From contig DBYO01000049.1 of NCBI GenBank assembly GCA_002310235.1, positions 46,689 through 110,688 on the forward strand: 64,000 nucleotides of DNA, in the 5' to 3' direction. Of this stretch, positions 44,962 through 53,824 are shown piece by piece (position 1 is the stretch's first letter; every line of letters begins with the position of its first letter). This stretch comes from Bacteroidales bacterium UBA1184. GTDB lineage: Bacteria > Bacteroidota > Bacteroidia > Bacteroidales > ML635J-15. Position numbers and translations under genes: made by a program. The notes beneath the pieces were generated by a model. That model saw only the letters and a list, made by a program, of their open reading frames with translations, was not told where the DNA came from and did not search any database.

Positions 44962-46995
44962 TTATTCAATTATGATTTTTTGAGTAGCAACTTTATCGTC
45001 AGCAATAACTCTCAAGAAGTATGTTCCAGCAGAAAGATTGATGTCGAAATCATGATAGTTGCTATTGATTGTGTTTTCTTCTATGATGCGTCCGCTCATA
45101 TCGAAAATCTGGTATGACTGAACATTCAGTTCTCCAAAGTTAACTGAGAATTTTCCGCTGTTTGGGTTGGGGAAAATTTCGATGTTAGACAAGGTTTCGT
45201 CGTTAACTGAAGCTGGGCCAAATTTTACTTCGATAGTGTGGTTTTCTTTGATGTTTGTGAATGTGTAGGTTACTGTTTCGCCTGCAGCTGTATTCTTTAC
45301 GATAACGCTTTCGTCAACGACAAATTCAGTAACTTTCTGTCCATCGTTTGGAGTCATCTTGATGGTAAGGTTAGAATCTTTCATTACGCGAGTTGGACCT
45401 TCTGGTGTTATTGTACCACCCGAACCGCTAATCGAAGATGTGACAGTAAATGGGTATCTCAATGCTTCGTAGTGCATTTCCCAACCTCTTGCATGATTTT
45501 CACCATCGGAAGTGAAATGTAAGTATAGAGGTGTTCCGAGATGCCAAATTGTGTCAACAGGTTCGTTGCCCTCGTAGAATGTATAAAGCAATGTTCCAGA
45601 AGCATCTTCTCCAGCATAAATTTTCAGTTCGTCGCCAGATTCGAGTTCGAAGTAGTTGAAGTAGCATATGACAGTATCAGTTGCATAGTTTCTGACCTTG
45701 ATGAGCCAGTCGCAATCGGTGTTATTATTGTATAGGTGAGCGTAGCTACCATCGTTAATTGTCCAATATTCTTCTTCATATACGTTTGTTTCCTGCATGC
45801 AGAACGGTGCAGATGGAACTGCTAGATTGAAAACAGCACCCTGGTCGTAAATGAAATTATAGCTACCGTCATCACCTGGACCTGAATGTGTGTTAAGGTT
45901 GTCGATAGTGAAAAAGCCGTTTCCGCTACCGCCCCATCCCCAGTTCATGGAGAAGGTTCTAGCACCTTGACTGTCAACTCTGTAGCCATCGCATACCCAT
46001 GCGTGACCTGCACCTGATGATGGACGTCCGCTATATATAAGTGGTCTATGCATGTCAAGGTCTTCCATCAGCATTCTTGTCCAAATAGTATCGTTGTCAT
46101 AGTAGTGCTCGAATTGTTCTTCGTCTGGATTTCCGTTGTCTCTAGTCTTGTAGTTTACACCGTTTCTATAGCCGAAGTTATATCTTAAAGCATCTACAGT
46201 GTATTCGGTCTGAGTTCCCGAACCATCCCATCCGTAATCCATGTTGATTGAAACACCGCAGTGAAGCATAAGAGTAGCAACAGCATTCTTCTGTTCGTCT
46301 GTCCAGTTGAAGTACTGGTTTGGCATGTTGTCCCAGTCGTAGTTTACTTCGGCAAGGTTGATGGTATCCCATTGTCCCCAGAAGTAAGATATTTTTCCTG
46401 TACCGTGCTCTGGATAATTCCAATATTTCATAACCTGAGCCATTGCAGTGGCAACACATCCTGTATATGTGTGACCGTGGTTGCCTTGGGAATGTTCTGG
46501 GCATAGCATATTGTACGGATAGCCCTGATCCCATTTGGTTGTTAGCAATGGACCTACGCTTCTTGTACGAGAGCGGGTAACTGATGGATTCCATGCTTCA
46601 ATGTTTTCATTGGACACTTCAATATTCTTAGCCTCGATAATGTCGAGTTGCTGCATGTATTGTTTAACCCATTCTTGAGTGGCTGGAGCAACTTCGTCGA
46701 AAATGAAGCTGTTTTCATCTGAGAAACCAAGAATTGGAGTTCCTCTTCTGTCGGCGCATACTATAACAAAACCACCATTTTCAAAGTTGAAAACATGGTA
46801 GCAGTCTTTGCCTGTTTCCGATTTTAGTAATTCGTATGAATTGACCTGAATATTTGCTCTTGTCGGATATTGGGCCTTTACGTAATTCAATCCGTAGGAC
46901 AAAGCTTCCCTGTTTGATACCGATTTGGAAGCTTCCTGCGCAAATGAGAAATGTGCAGCTAACAATATGGCTATCACTAAACTAAATCTTTTCAT
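44962..46995 (-). CDS. Secreted C10 (streptopain-like) cysteine protease with T9SS type A sorting domain
   Basis: 677 residues with signal peptide MKRFSLVIAILLAAHFSFAQ. An N-terminal Spi-like propeptide (about 21-130, including FENGGFVIVCADRRGTPILG) precedes the C10 protease domain. The nucleophile Cys180 lies in YTGCVATAMAQVMKYWNYPE and the catalytic His331 in SGAGHAWVCDGYRVD. The later SMNWGWGGSGNGFF carries the conserved Trp-Gly loop. A strand-rich domain with CDWLIKVRN and an InlB-like segment (TVTSSISGSGGTITPEGPTR) follow. The end (SNIEIFPNPNSGKFSVNFGE to TQKIIIE) is a type A sorting domain. It is related to streptopain and to the interpain/prevotella-type proteases of oral and gut Bacteroidetes. 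It degrades host or dietary protein outside the cell. Promoter and terminator mark it as monocistronic. Confidence 0.94.
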   Translation of the reverse strand: MKRFSLVIAILLAAHFSFAQEASKSVSNREALSYGLNYVKAQYPTRANIQVNSYELLKSETGKDCYHVFNFENGGFVIVCADRRGTPILGFSDENSFIFDEVAPATQEWVKQYMQQLDIIEAKNIEVSNENIEAWNPSVTRSRTRSVGPLLTTKWDQGYPYNMLCPEHSQGNHGHTYTGCVATAMAQVMKYWNYPEHGTGKISYFWGQWDTINLAEVNYDWDNMPNQYFNWTDEQKNAVATLMLHCGVSINMDYGWDGSGTQTEYTVDALRYNFGYRNGVNYKTRDNGNPDEEQFEHYYDNDTIWTRMLMEDLDMHRPLIYSGRPSSGAGHAWVCDGYRVDSQGARTFSMNWGWGGSGNGFFTIDNLNTHSGPGDDGSYNFIYDQGAVFNLAVPSAPFCMQETNVYEEEYWTINDGSYAHLYNNNTDCDWLIKVRNYATDTVICYFNYFELESGDELKIYAGEDASGTLLYTFYEGNEPVDTIWHLGTPLYLHFTSDGENHARGWEMHYEALRYPFTVTSSISGSGGTITPEGPTRVMKDSNLTIKMTPNDGQKVTEFVVDESVIVKNTAAGETVTYTFTNIKENHTIEVKFGPASVNDETLSNIEIFPNPNSGKFSVNFGELNVQSYQIFDMSGRIIEENTINSNYHDFDINLSAGTYFLRVIADDKVATQKIIIE

Positions 46996-47026
46996 AAAGA
47001 AACAATTTGTGTTTTAAATAATTTAT

Positions 47027-47035
47027 GCAAAATTA
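47027..47035 (-). promoter_or_regulatory. -7 promoter element for the C10 protease
   Basis: TAATTTTGC on the - strand, with a TTG at 47056-47054 and an 18-nt spacer. Confidence 0.65.
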
Positions 47036-47155
47036 TTACTTTTTTTTAACCTGCAATTTTTGACATCAATTTTTTTGCATTTTTTTTGCCAATTTTATTA
47101 ACAATCATGGTTTGGGTAGGTTTACATCGTGCGTAATGCTTTGAAAAACATTAAT

Positions 47156-49174
47156 CTATCTGTTCGATTTGCGTCTTCTTTCCATTTCGTTTTTATAGCT
47201 GTACATTTCGTCTCTGAACCTTGCTGCCTCAAGAAAATCTAGCCTTGCCGATGCAGCTTCCATCTGTCGTTCGGCGTTTCTTATTGCTTTGAGAAGAGCG
47301 TTGTCGTCCATGTACATTACTACAGGGTCGGCGGCTATTGGCGTGCTGTATTCGTCGGGTATTTCGTAATTGGTGCTTGTAGCTGACAGCGCGTTTGTGT
47401 TGTTCGATTTTATTATCTGTTTGGGGGTAATGTTGTGTTCGGCGTTGTATTTCAACTGCTTTTCGCGGCGGTAGTTAGTCTGGTCTATTGTCCGCTGCAT
47501 CGAACCTGTGATTTTGTCGGCGTACATTATCACCTTGCCGTTGATGTTACGGGCGGCGCGGCCTGCCGTCTGTGTGAGTGAGCGTTCCGAACGCAGGAAG
47601 CCTTCCTTGTCAGCATCGATTATAGCTACTAGTGATACTTCGGGAAGGTCAAGACCTTCGCGGAGTAGATTTACGCCAATAAGCACGTCGAACAACCCGT
47701 TGCGTAAATCCGAAAGTATTCTGACTCGTTCCAATGTTTCAACATCCGAGTGTATGTATTCGCAACGTATGCCGTACTTGTGGAAATATTTTGTCAGTTC
47801 TTCGGCCATGCGCTTTGTAAGTGTAGTCACTAGAATTCTTTCGTCGCGTTCGGCTCTTACTCTTATTTCCTCCATCAGGTCGTCAATCTGGTTTTCTGTA
47901 GGTCTGATTTCGATGACGGGGTCGAGAAGTCCTGTCGGACGAATAATCTGTTCTACAATTATGCCGTCGCTTTTGTTTAATTCGTAGTCTGCCGGAGTTG
48001 CGCTTACATATATAACTCTGTCAACCATGGACTCGAATTCGGGCAAGGTGAGCGGCCTGTTGTCCATTGCTGCGGGAAGTCTGAAACCGTAGTTGACTAA
48101 GTTTTCCTTGCGCGACCTGTCTCCGCCAATCATAGCACCAATCTGCGGTATAGTGACGTGGCTTTCGTCTATGACTGTAATGAAGTCTTTTGGAAAATAG
48201 TCGATAAGGCAGAATGGCCTTCCTCCAGGTTTTCTTCCGTCAAAATATCGCGAGTAGTTTTCTATACCGCTACAGTAACCTAGTTCCTTTATCATTTCAA
48301 TGTCGTAGGTTACTCTTTCTTCCAGTCTTTTAGCTTCTAAATTTTTGCCTTCTTTGCGGAAGTATTCGGTTTGGATGACAAGATCATCCTGTATTTGCTT
48401 TATTGCAGATATTGTTTTCTCCTTAGTTGTAACGAAAATGTTAGCAGGATATATTGATGCTGTTTCCAGTTCCTCTATTTTGTCTCCCGAATATGGTTCA
48501 AATGAGTATATGTCTTCTACTTCGTCGTCCCAAAATATGATTCTTAGTCCAATGTCGTGGTGGGCGAGGAAAATGTCAACCGTATCGCCTTTGACACGGA
48601 AAGTTCCGCGGCGGAATTCTACCTCGTTGCGGCTGTATAGTGCATCTACTAGTTTGCGCAGCAGGTTGTCGCGCCCGATGTTATCACCACGTGATACCTT
48701 TAATATGTTGGCATGAAAGTCCTCTGGATTGCCAATGCCGTATATGCATGACACCGAACATACTACAATCACGTCTTTTCTGCCAGACAGCAGTGCGCTG
48801 GTTGCGCTTAGTCTGAGTTTTTCGATTTCATCGTTGATTGCTAGGTCTTTTTCTATGTATGTATCTGTTGTAGGCAGGTAGGCTTCGGGTTGATAGTAAT
48901 CGTAGTAGGACACGAAGTATTCTACTGCATTGCGCGGAAAAAATGACTTGAATTCGGAGTATAACTGTGCGGCGAGAGTCTTATTGTGGCTTAGTACAAG
49001 CACGGGGCAGCCTACGTTTTTTATGACATTTGCGATGGTAAATGTTTTGCCGCTACCAGTGACACCAAGCAGAGTCTGGTGTTTTTGTCCGTTAAGCAAT
49101 CCGTTTGTCAGTTGCCTTATTGCCTCTGGTTGGTCACCTGTTGGACGGTATTCGGATATTAGGTCGAAATCCAT
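47156..49174 (-). CDS. uvrB: Excinuclease ABC subunit B
   Basis: 672 residues from the ATG at 49174 (MDFDLISEYRPTGDQPEAI); the longer frame runs into the promoter. Helicase motif I is LLGVTGSGKTFTIANV. The beta-hairpin region YYDYYQPEAYLPTTDTYIEK inserts into DNA. Other motifs are TVIDESHVTIPQIGAM, GDRSRKENLVNYGFRLP, YVSATPADYEL and LREGLDLPEVSLVAIIDADK. The C-terminal UVR motif (about 630-668) binds UvrC. It acts with UvrA and UvrC in nucleotide excision repair. It is monocistronic here. Confidence 0.98.
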   Translation of the reverse strand: MDFDLISEYRPTGDQPEAIRQLTNGLLNGQKHQTLLGVTGSGKTFTIANVIKNVGCPVLVLSHNKTLAAQLYSEFKSFFPRNAVEYFVSYYDYYQPEAYLPTTDTYIEKDLAINDEIEKLRLSATSALLSGRKDVIVVCSVSCIYGIGNPEDFHANILKVSRGDNIGRDNLLRKLVDALYSRNEVEFRRGTFRVKGDTVDIFLAHHDIGLRIIFWDDEVEDIYSFEPYSGDKIEELETASIYPANIFVTTKEKTISAIKQIQDDLVIQTEYFRKEGKNLEAKRLEERVTYDIEMIKELGYCSGIENYSRYFDGRKPGGRPFCLIDYFPKDFITVIDESHVTIPQIGAMIGGDRSRKENLVNYGFRLPAAMDNRPLTLPEFESMVDRVIYVSATPADYELNKSDGIIVEQIIRPTGLLDPVIEIRPTENQIDDLMEEIRVRAERDERILVTTLTKRMAEELTKYFHKYGIRCEYIHSDVETLERVRILSDLRNGLFDVLIGVNLLREGLDLPEVSLVAIIDADKEGFLRSERSLTQTAGRAARNINGKVIMYADKITGSMQRTIDQTNYRREKQLKYNAEHNITPKQIIKSNNTNALSATSTNYEIPDEYSTPIAADPVVMYMDDNALLKAIRNAERQMEAASARLDFLEAARFRDEMYSYKNEMERRRKSNR

Positions 49175-49191
49175 GTCGTAAAATTTGGAGC

Positions 49192-49200
49192 GCAAAGATA
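49192..49200 (-). promoter_or_regulatory. -7 promoter element for uvrB
   Basis: TATCTTTGC on the - strand, 18 nt before the ATG; no -33 TTG was found at the right distance. Confidence 0.5.
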
Positions 49201-49276
49201 ATAAAAGTTTCTGGGGTTATATGAGCTACGCCCGTTTCTATGTTCGATACTTTGTTGTTTGAATGTTTAGCTACGC

Positions 49277-49289
49277 TGAGCTAAAGGTT
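49277..49289 (+). repeat. Third copy of TGAGCTAAAGGTT
   Basis: Exact copy of the 13-mer found twice at 12742-12774. It lies in the divergent region between uvrB and the M43 protease. Confidence 0.65.
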
Positions 49290-49378
49290 GGTTTACTCCG
49301 AATTAAACTAGAAACTTTTAAATTTTTGAATCATTGAACATTTAAATAATTTTTGTTCCTTTGCAGAAAATTTATTTT

Positions 49379-51472
49379 ATGAAGATTTCGAATATATTAT
49401 TAATAATAGGTATATTATTTCTATTGCCACAATTGTCGAATGCGCAGGACCAGGAGGAAGGCTGGTTTCGTTGTGGTACAGACTCCGTATATGAGGAACT
49501 AGTAAGGCAAAATCCGCAGGTGGCTCTAAATAGGGCACGTCTTAACGATTTTGTACGTGAATATATACGTCAAAATCCACGGAGTAACGATGATGAGGTA
49601 TATGTGATTCCTGTGGTATTTCATGTATTGCACGAGTATGGACCGGAAAATGTTTCCAATGAAGCGATACAGGCTGCAATAGACCAGATAAACAAGGATT
49701 ATAGGAAAATGCGTTCCGATACTGCAAGTATTAAGGCCGAGTTCAAGCCGATAGCTGCAGATACTAAGATTGAATTCCGTCTTGCTCGTAAGGATCCCAA
49801 CGGAAATTGTACAATGGGTATAACTCGTACATATTCTAAAAAAACCAATAGTGGCGATGAATCTGCAAAGGAGGACGCAGTAAGTTGGGACAATTCAAAG
49901 TATTTGAACGTATGGACTGTGAAGGCTATGAGTGAGAGCGGTGTGGCGGGCTATTCTTACTATCCTGGTACTGCAGACGATAATATGGATGGTATAATAT
50001 TGCTATACAGTTATATAAGTCGGGCTTTAACACATGAGGCTGGTCATTATCTTGGTTTGCCGCATCCATGGGGCAGTACAAATAGTCCCGGAGATGCTGA
50101 AAATTGTGACATTGACGATGGAATAGAGGATACCCCTAATACAATAGGGCATACAAGTTGTTCTTTGAATGCTGTAACATGTGGAAGCCTTGACAATGTG
50201 CAAAATTTTATGGACTATAGTTATTGTTACCGTATGTTTACAAACGGACAGGCCGAGGTGATGAGGGCAACACTTAATTCTGATGCATCTCATCGCAATA
50301 ACCTATGGACAAATTCGAATCGTGTTGCGACAGGAACAGATGATGATTATGTTGATGAGGAATGTTCGCCTATTGCCGACTTTAAACAGAGCAAGCAAAT
50401 GATATGTGCGGGAGCAACGGTTACTTACAACGATTATACATATAACACTACGTCAGTCGATTATAGATTGTGGAATTTTGAAGGAGGTACTCCAGAGACA
50501 TCAACAGAGGAGATTCCTACAATAACGTACAATGAAGGTGGTTCTTTTTATACAGAACTTTATGTTGAAAATAGTGCTGGCGGAAATACAGCAAGACATG
50601 AAAATAGCATTCGCGTTTACGGAAAGGACGCTGGATATTCATTGCCATATGTGGAAAAGTTTGAAACATCATCGTTCCCTATGATAACAGGAAATCCGAG
50701 CAATGATTTTTATGTGGAAAACTATAATCTTGATCCTCCGATGGACGATGGTTGGTGGGCTCCACGAAATGAGAGTTGGATGCAGGTTGATTATGGATAT
50801 ACTGGTAAGGGCGTGAGAATTCGCAATTCGCGTGTAGGTGCCAAATCGAATAAGTTGTATCTTCCCAATATTAAACTTGACAACGATACAACGCCTATAA
50901 CTGTCTCTTTTAAGGCGGCAGTGGCTAGAAAATCCGATAATAATCTTGCTGATGCATTCAGATTGTACTATTCAACATCGTGTGGGGATACTCTTATTTT
51001 GCTTCACACATTTACAACTAGGATGATTACCGCTACATATGATCCTGTTCAGAATTATACTCCGCTTGATGAAGAATGGAAGACTCATTCTTTTGTTGTT
51101 CCAGCGTCCAAGTTGAGAGGAGAGAATTTTAGGCTTGTGGTGGAGAGCGTGAATTATAGAGGTAATACAATATACCTAGATGATTTCTCATTCTCGTATG
51201 GCACAGCAGATATTGCAGAAGAGACCGCTATGGGATTTTCTGTATATCCTAATCCGTTTATCGATGAACTGTATCTTGACGCTGCCGATATGGAAGGAGA
51301 GTATGGTGTCGATGTTTTCGATTTTATGGGCAGAGTGGTGTATTCTGGAAGGTATGCCGAAAAATTGGTTAACCTAGCATCCGCATTTGAGGGAGAATCT
51401 GACGGTGTTTATTTCGTGAAGGTTTACAATAATACAACTTGTAGGACCGTCAAGGTGGTAAAGGAAAGATAA
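49379..51472 (+). CDS. Secreted M43 (pappalysin-type) metalloprotease with PKD and T9SS type A domains
   Basis: 697 residues with signal peptide MKISNILLIIGILFLLPQLS cleaved near NAQ. The protease domain (about 70-320) starts with VIPVVFHVLHEYGPENVSN. Its zinc motif is HEAGHYLGLPH (His219, Glu220 onward), and the Met-turn region is QNFMDYSYCYRMFTNGQ. These are diagnostic of M43 proteases such as cytophagalysin. A PKD domain follows at about 340-415 (CAGATVTYNDYTYNTTS, VDYRLWNFEGGTP). Then comes a jelly-roll, MAM-like domain at about 425-610. The end (SVYPNPFIDELYLDAADMEG to TCRTVKVVKER) is a type A sorting domain. It is exported by T9SS and degrades extracellular protein. A near-consensus -7 box, TTCCTTTGC, lies at 49356-49364. 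Confidence 0.93.
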   Translation: MKISNILLIIGILFLLPQLSNAQDQEEGWFRCGTDSVYEELVRQNPQVALNRARLNDFVREYIRQNPRSNDDEVYVIPVVFHVLHEYGPENVSNEAIQAAIDQINKDYRKMRSDTASIKAEFKPIAADTKIEFRLARKDPNGNCTMGITRTYSKKTNSGDESAKEDAVSWDNSKYLNVWTVKAMSESGVAGYSYYPGTADDNMDGIILLYSYISRALTHEAGHYLGLPHPWGSTNSPGDAENCDIDDGIEDTPNTIGHTSCSLNAVTCGSLDNVQNFMDYSYCYRMFTNGQAEVMRATLNSDASHRNNLWTNSNRVATGTDDDYVDEECSPIADFKQSKQMICAGATVTYNDYTYNTTSVDYRLWNFEGGTPETSTEEIPTITYNEGGSFYTELYVENSAGGNTARHENSIRVYGKDAGYSLPYVEKFETSSFPMITGNPSNDFYVENYNLDPPMDDGWWAPRNESWMQVDYGYTGKGVRIRNSRVGAKSNKLYLPNIKLDNDTTPITVSFKAAVARKSDNNLADAFRLYYSTSCGDTLILLHTFTTRMITATYDPVQNYTPLDEEWKTHSFVVPASKLRGENFRLVVESVNYRGNTIYLDDFSFSYGTADIAEETAMGFSVYPNPFIDELYLDAADMEGEYGVDVFDFMGRVVYSGRYAEKLVNLASAFEGESDGVYFVKVYNNTTCRTVKVVKER

Positions 51473-51498
51473 ATAGTTGAACTAAAAAGATATGTAAG

Positions 51499-51741
51499 AT
51501 GAAAAAGTATTTTGTTTTGTTATTATTTGCAGTAGCAGCTATGTTATTCGCTTCATGTGCAAAGGAATGTACTTGTTCAAGATGGACCGACGGAAAAAAT
51601 ACCGATACCAATCCGGTTGTTTATGATCAGGATGAAATAAATAGGCTAAGTGCAAAGAATTGTGCTGATCTTGAAGACTATTATAGTAGTCTTGGAGCTG
51701 GCTACGACGAGTCAACAGGTACTGGTTTCAGGTGCGAATAG
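51499..51741 (+). CDS. Cys-rich mini-lipoprotein (copy 1 of 3)
   Basis: 80 residues with a lipobox MLFASC (lipidated Cys20) and then Lys-Glu-Cys-Thr-Cys (Cys24, Cys26). Two more cysteines lie in KNCADLEDYYSSLGAGYDES and the C-terminal FRCE. The pattern CxC, (N/K)C(A/K)D, (K/R)C(E/H) is shared with the next two genes. Four conserved cysteines in about 55 exported residues suggest two disulfides or metal binding. It starts 26 nt after the M43 protease and may be co-transcribed with it. The family is not recognised. Confidence 0.78.
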   Translation: MKKYFVLLLFAVAAMLFASCAKECTCSRWTDGKNTDTNPVVYDQDEINRLSAKNCADLEDYYSSLGAGYDESTGTGFRCE

Positions 51742-51796
51742 TTATATTATCAACTGTTTTAACAAAAAATTAAGACGCTGTGTCTGATTTTTATGT

Positions 51797-51804
51797 TAAA
51801 TTTG
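51797..51804 (+). promoter_or_regulatory. -7 promoter element for mini-lipoprotein copy 2
   Basis: TAAATTTG, 41 nt before the ATG at 51845; no TTG at the -33 position. Confidence 0.4.
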
Positions 51805-51844
51805 TGCGTTGATAATATTAAGTTTAATTTAAAAGTTCTAGAAA

Positions 51845-52084
51845 ATGAAAAAGTTATTGGTAATTTTGGCAGCAGCTGGAATGTTGTTCGCTATGTCTTC
51901 ATGCACAAAGACTTGCACTTGCAATTATTATGCAGATGGAAAAATTGATACCACAATGACTCCTGATGAGTTTGAAGTTGGTATGGGTAAGGAATATAAG
52001 AATTGTGCTGATGTTCAAGCTAACTTTGATGTTTTGAATTTAAGTTATGATGAAAAAACCAAAGCTGGTGTTAAGTGCGAATAA
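51845..52084 (+). CDS. Cys-rich mini-lipoprotein (copy 2 of 3)
   Basis: 79 residues, MKKLLVILAAAGMLFAMSSC then a Thr-Lys spacer and the CxC motif (Cys24, Cys26). Its leader differs from copy 3 at one residue. The mature part has NYYADGKIDTTMTPDEF, KNCADVQANFDVLNLSYDEK and the end KCE, aligning with copy 1 along its whole length. It has its own weak -7 box and a terminator, so at least copies 2 and 3 are separately transcribed. The function is unknown; the shared cysteine pattern suggests a small disulfide-bonded domain on the cell surface or in the periplasm. Confidence 0.8.
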   Translation: MKKLLVILAAAGMLFAMSSCTKTCTCNYYADGKIDTTMTPDEFEVGMGKEYKNCADVQANFDVLNLSYDEKTKAGVKCE

Positions 52085-52100
52085 TCATAGTTGCTGAAAG

Positions 52101-52137
52101 AAAAAGATGGTTTCAGATTTTCTGGAACCATTTTTTT
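52101..52137 (+). terminator. Rho-independent terminator
   Basis: A stem ATGGTTTCAGA with TCTGGAACCAT (one mismatch) and a T-run. Confidence 0.75.
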
Positions 52138-52249
52138 CCTTGTTTACCCAACGTTTTCATATAATGTAAAAAAAGTATTTGCCGTTTGTGATTTTTTTTG
52201 TTTTTTTGCAGAACAGAAATTTAGAATGTATAATTAAAAATTAGTAGAA

Positions 52250-52468
52250 ATGAAAAAAGTATTAGTTATTTTGGCAGCTGCTGGTATGTTATTCGCTATG
52301 TCTTCATGCAGCAAAGAGTGCAAGTGCAAACACTATGTTAATGGAGATTTGAAGAATGAAACTACAATCACTAAGGAAGATATGGAAAAGTTGGGCTATG
52401 AAAAGTGCAAGGACATGAATTCTAAAATTGAACTTGCTGGTAATAAGTCAGAAGTTAAGTGCCACTAA
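52250..52468 (+). CDS. Cys-rich mini-lipoprotein (copy 3 of 3)
   Basis: 72 residues, MKKVLVILAAAGMLFAMSSC followed by Ser-Lys-Glu-Cys-Lys-Cys (Cys24, Cys26). The mature part has KHYVNGDLKNETTITKEDME, then KCKDMNSKIELAGNKSEVKCH. It keeps the same four cysteines after the lipid Cys as copies 1 and 2 but is much more lysine-rich and slightly shorter. It is followed by a strong bidirectional terminator shared with the aminotransferase gene. No function is recognised. Confidence 0.8.
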   Translation: MKKVLVILAAAGMLFAMSSCSKECKCKHYVNGDLKNETTITKEDMEKLGYEKCKDMNSKIELAGNKSEVKCH

Positions 52469-52485
52469 ACCCATATTGGAAATAG

Positions 52486-52524
52486 AAACAAAAAAGGCTT
52501 CGTAATTCGAAGCCTTTTTTGTTT
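52486..52524. terminator. Bidirectional terminator
   Basis: A perfect 17-bp stem (AAACAAAAAAGGCTTCG with its complement) around a short loop. It separates the convergent mini-lipoprotein and aminotransferase genes. Confidence 0.9.
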
Positions 52525-52540
52525 TATGCTTGTTGTAATT

Positions 52541-53734
52541 TTATTTCAGTTTTGCAAGAGCTTCCTTCATGCGTTTTACTGCTTCGGTAAGTCTGTCCTC
52601 GCTGGTAGCGTAGGAGAGTCGCAAGCATTCTGGCGAACCGAAAGATATGCCGCCTACAGTTGCAACATGACCTTTTTCGAGCAGGTACATTGCAAGGTCG
52701 TCCGAAGTGTTTATTTTCACACCGTCAGCTTCTTTGCCTAAGAATGCAGAAACTTCTGCAAAGATGTAGAATGCTCCCTGTGGAGTGTTGAGCTTCAATC
52801 CGGGGATTTCCCTTAAAAGCCCGAGGACGAGGTCGCGACGAGTCTTGAAAACCTTTGTCATCTTCTTGCATTCGCTGTTGCCTGCGTTAAGAGCTGCTTC
52901 GGCAGCTTTCTGTGCAATCGAGCAAGCTCCCGAGGTGAATTGTCCCTGCAATTTGGTCACTGCCTTTGCAATCCATAGCGGTGCAGCAATGAAACCTATT
53001 CTCCAACCTGTCATTGCATAGCCTTTCGAAACACCATTTATAATTACGCAACGGCGGCGGATGTCGTCGAACTGAGCGATGCTTTCATGTTCGCCTACAA
53101 AGTTGATGTGTTCGTATATTTCATCAGAGATGACAATGATTTCCGGATATTTTGCCAATACATCTGCAATTGCTTTCAGTTCGGCTTTGCTGTAGAGGCT
53201 TCCTGTCGGGTTCGATGGCGAGCAGATGAGGATAGCCCTTGTCTTTGGTGTTATTGCTTTTTCGAGTTGCTCTGCTGTCATCTTGAAATCGGAGTCGATG
53301 CTGCATTTTACAACTACAGGAACACCTTCGCAGAAGCGAACCATTTCGATGTAGCTTACCCAGTATGGCGCTGGAATTATGACTTCTTCGCCTGGGTCAA
53401 CAATCGAGAGCATTGTGTTCATGATGGAGTGCTTTGCTCCTGTCGAAACAACTATCTGCGCCGGTTCGTAGTCGAGGTTGTTCTCGCGTTTTAACTTTGC
53501 GCATACAGCTTTGCGCAGTGATTCGTATCCTGGTACTGGCGGATAGTGCGAGAAATTCTGGTCGATAGCTTCCTTTGCTGCTTCCTTAATGTAATCGGGA
53601 GTGTTGAAGTCGGGTTCTCCGATGCTGAGGTTTACAACGTCAATGCCCTGAGCCTGAAGTTCGCGGCTCTTTGCTGTCATTGCCAAAGTGGCTGATACAG
53701 CCATCTTTTCCAATCTATTTGATACTCTTTCCAT
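52541..53734 (-). CDS. aspC: Class I/II PLP-dependent aminotransferase (aspartate aminotransferase type)
   Basis: 397 residues in the size range of type Ib aspartate aminotransferases. It has the arm VVNLSIGEPDFNTPDYIKEA, YPPVPGYESLRKAV, PAPYWVSYIEMV, and SPSNPTGSLYSK with the PLP ring-stacking region. VISDEIYEHINF follows, and the Schiff-base lysine is in NGVSKGYAMTGWRIGFIA. The C-terminal substrate Arg region is in LRLSYATS. It moves the amino group between aspartate (or a related amino acid) and 2-oxoglutarate. Substrate specificity among aspartate, prephenate or methionine is not settled by sequence. Confidence 0.92.
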   Translation of the reverse strand: MERVSNRLEKMAVSATLAMTAKSRELQAQGIDVVNLSIGEPDFNTPDYIKEAAKEAIDQNFSHYPPVPGYESLRKAVCAKLKRENNLDYEPAQIVVSTGAKHSIMNTMLSIVDPGEEVIIPAPYWVSYIEMVRFCEGVPVVVKCSIDSDFKMTAEQLEKAITPKTRAILICSPSNPTGSLYSKAELKAIADVLAKYPEIIVISDEIYEHINFVGEHESIAQFDDIRRRCVIINGVSKGYAMTGWRIGFIAAPLWIAKAVTKLQGQFTSGACSIAQKAAEAALNAGNSECKKMTKVFKTRRDLVLGLLREIPGLKLNTPQGAFYIFAEVSAFLGKEADGVKINTSDDLAMYLLEKGHVATVGGISFGSPECLRLSYATSEDRLTEAVKRMKEALAKLK

Positions 53735-53760
53735 TGTGTTAGAATTAAAAAAAATTGTCT

Positions 53761-53769
53761 GCGAAGATA
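53761..53769 (-). promoter_or_regulatory. Possible -7 element for the aminotransferase gene
   Basis: TATCTTCGC on the - strand, a TTCGC variant of the TAnnTTTGC pattern, 27 nt before the ATG. Confidence 0.45.
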
Positions 53770-53824
53770 AGCATTTAAATTAAAATGCTTAATATTGCAT
53801 AACATAAAAATAAAAGTTTTTTTA

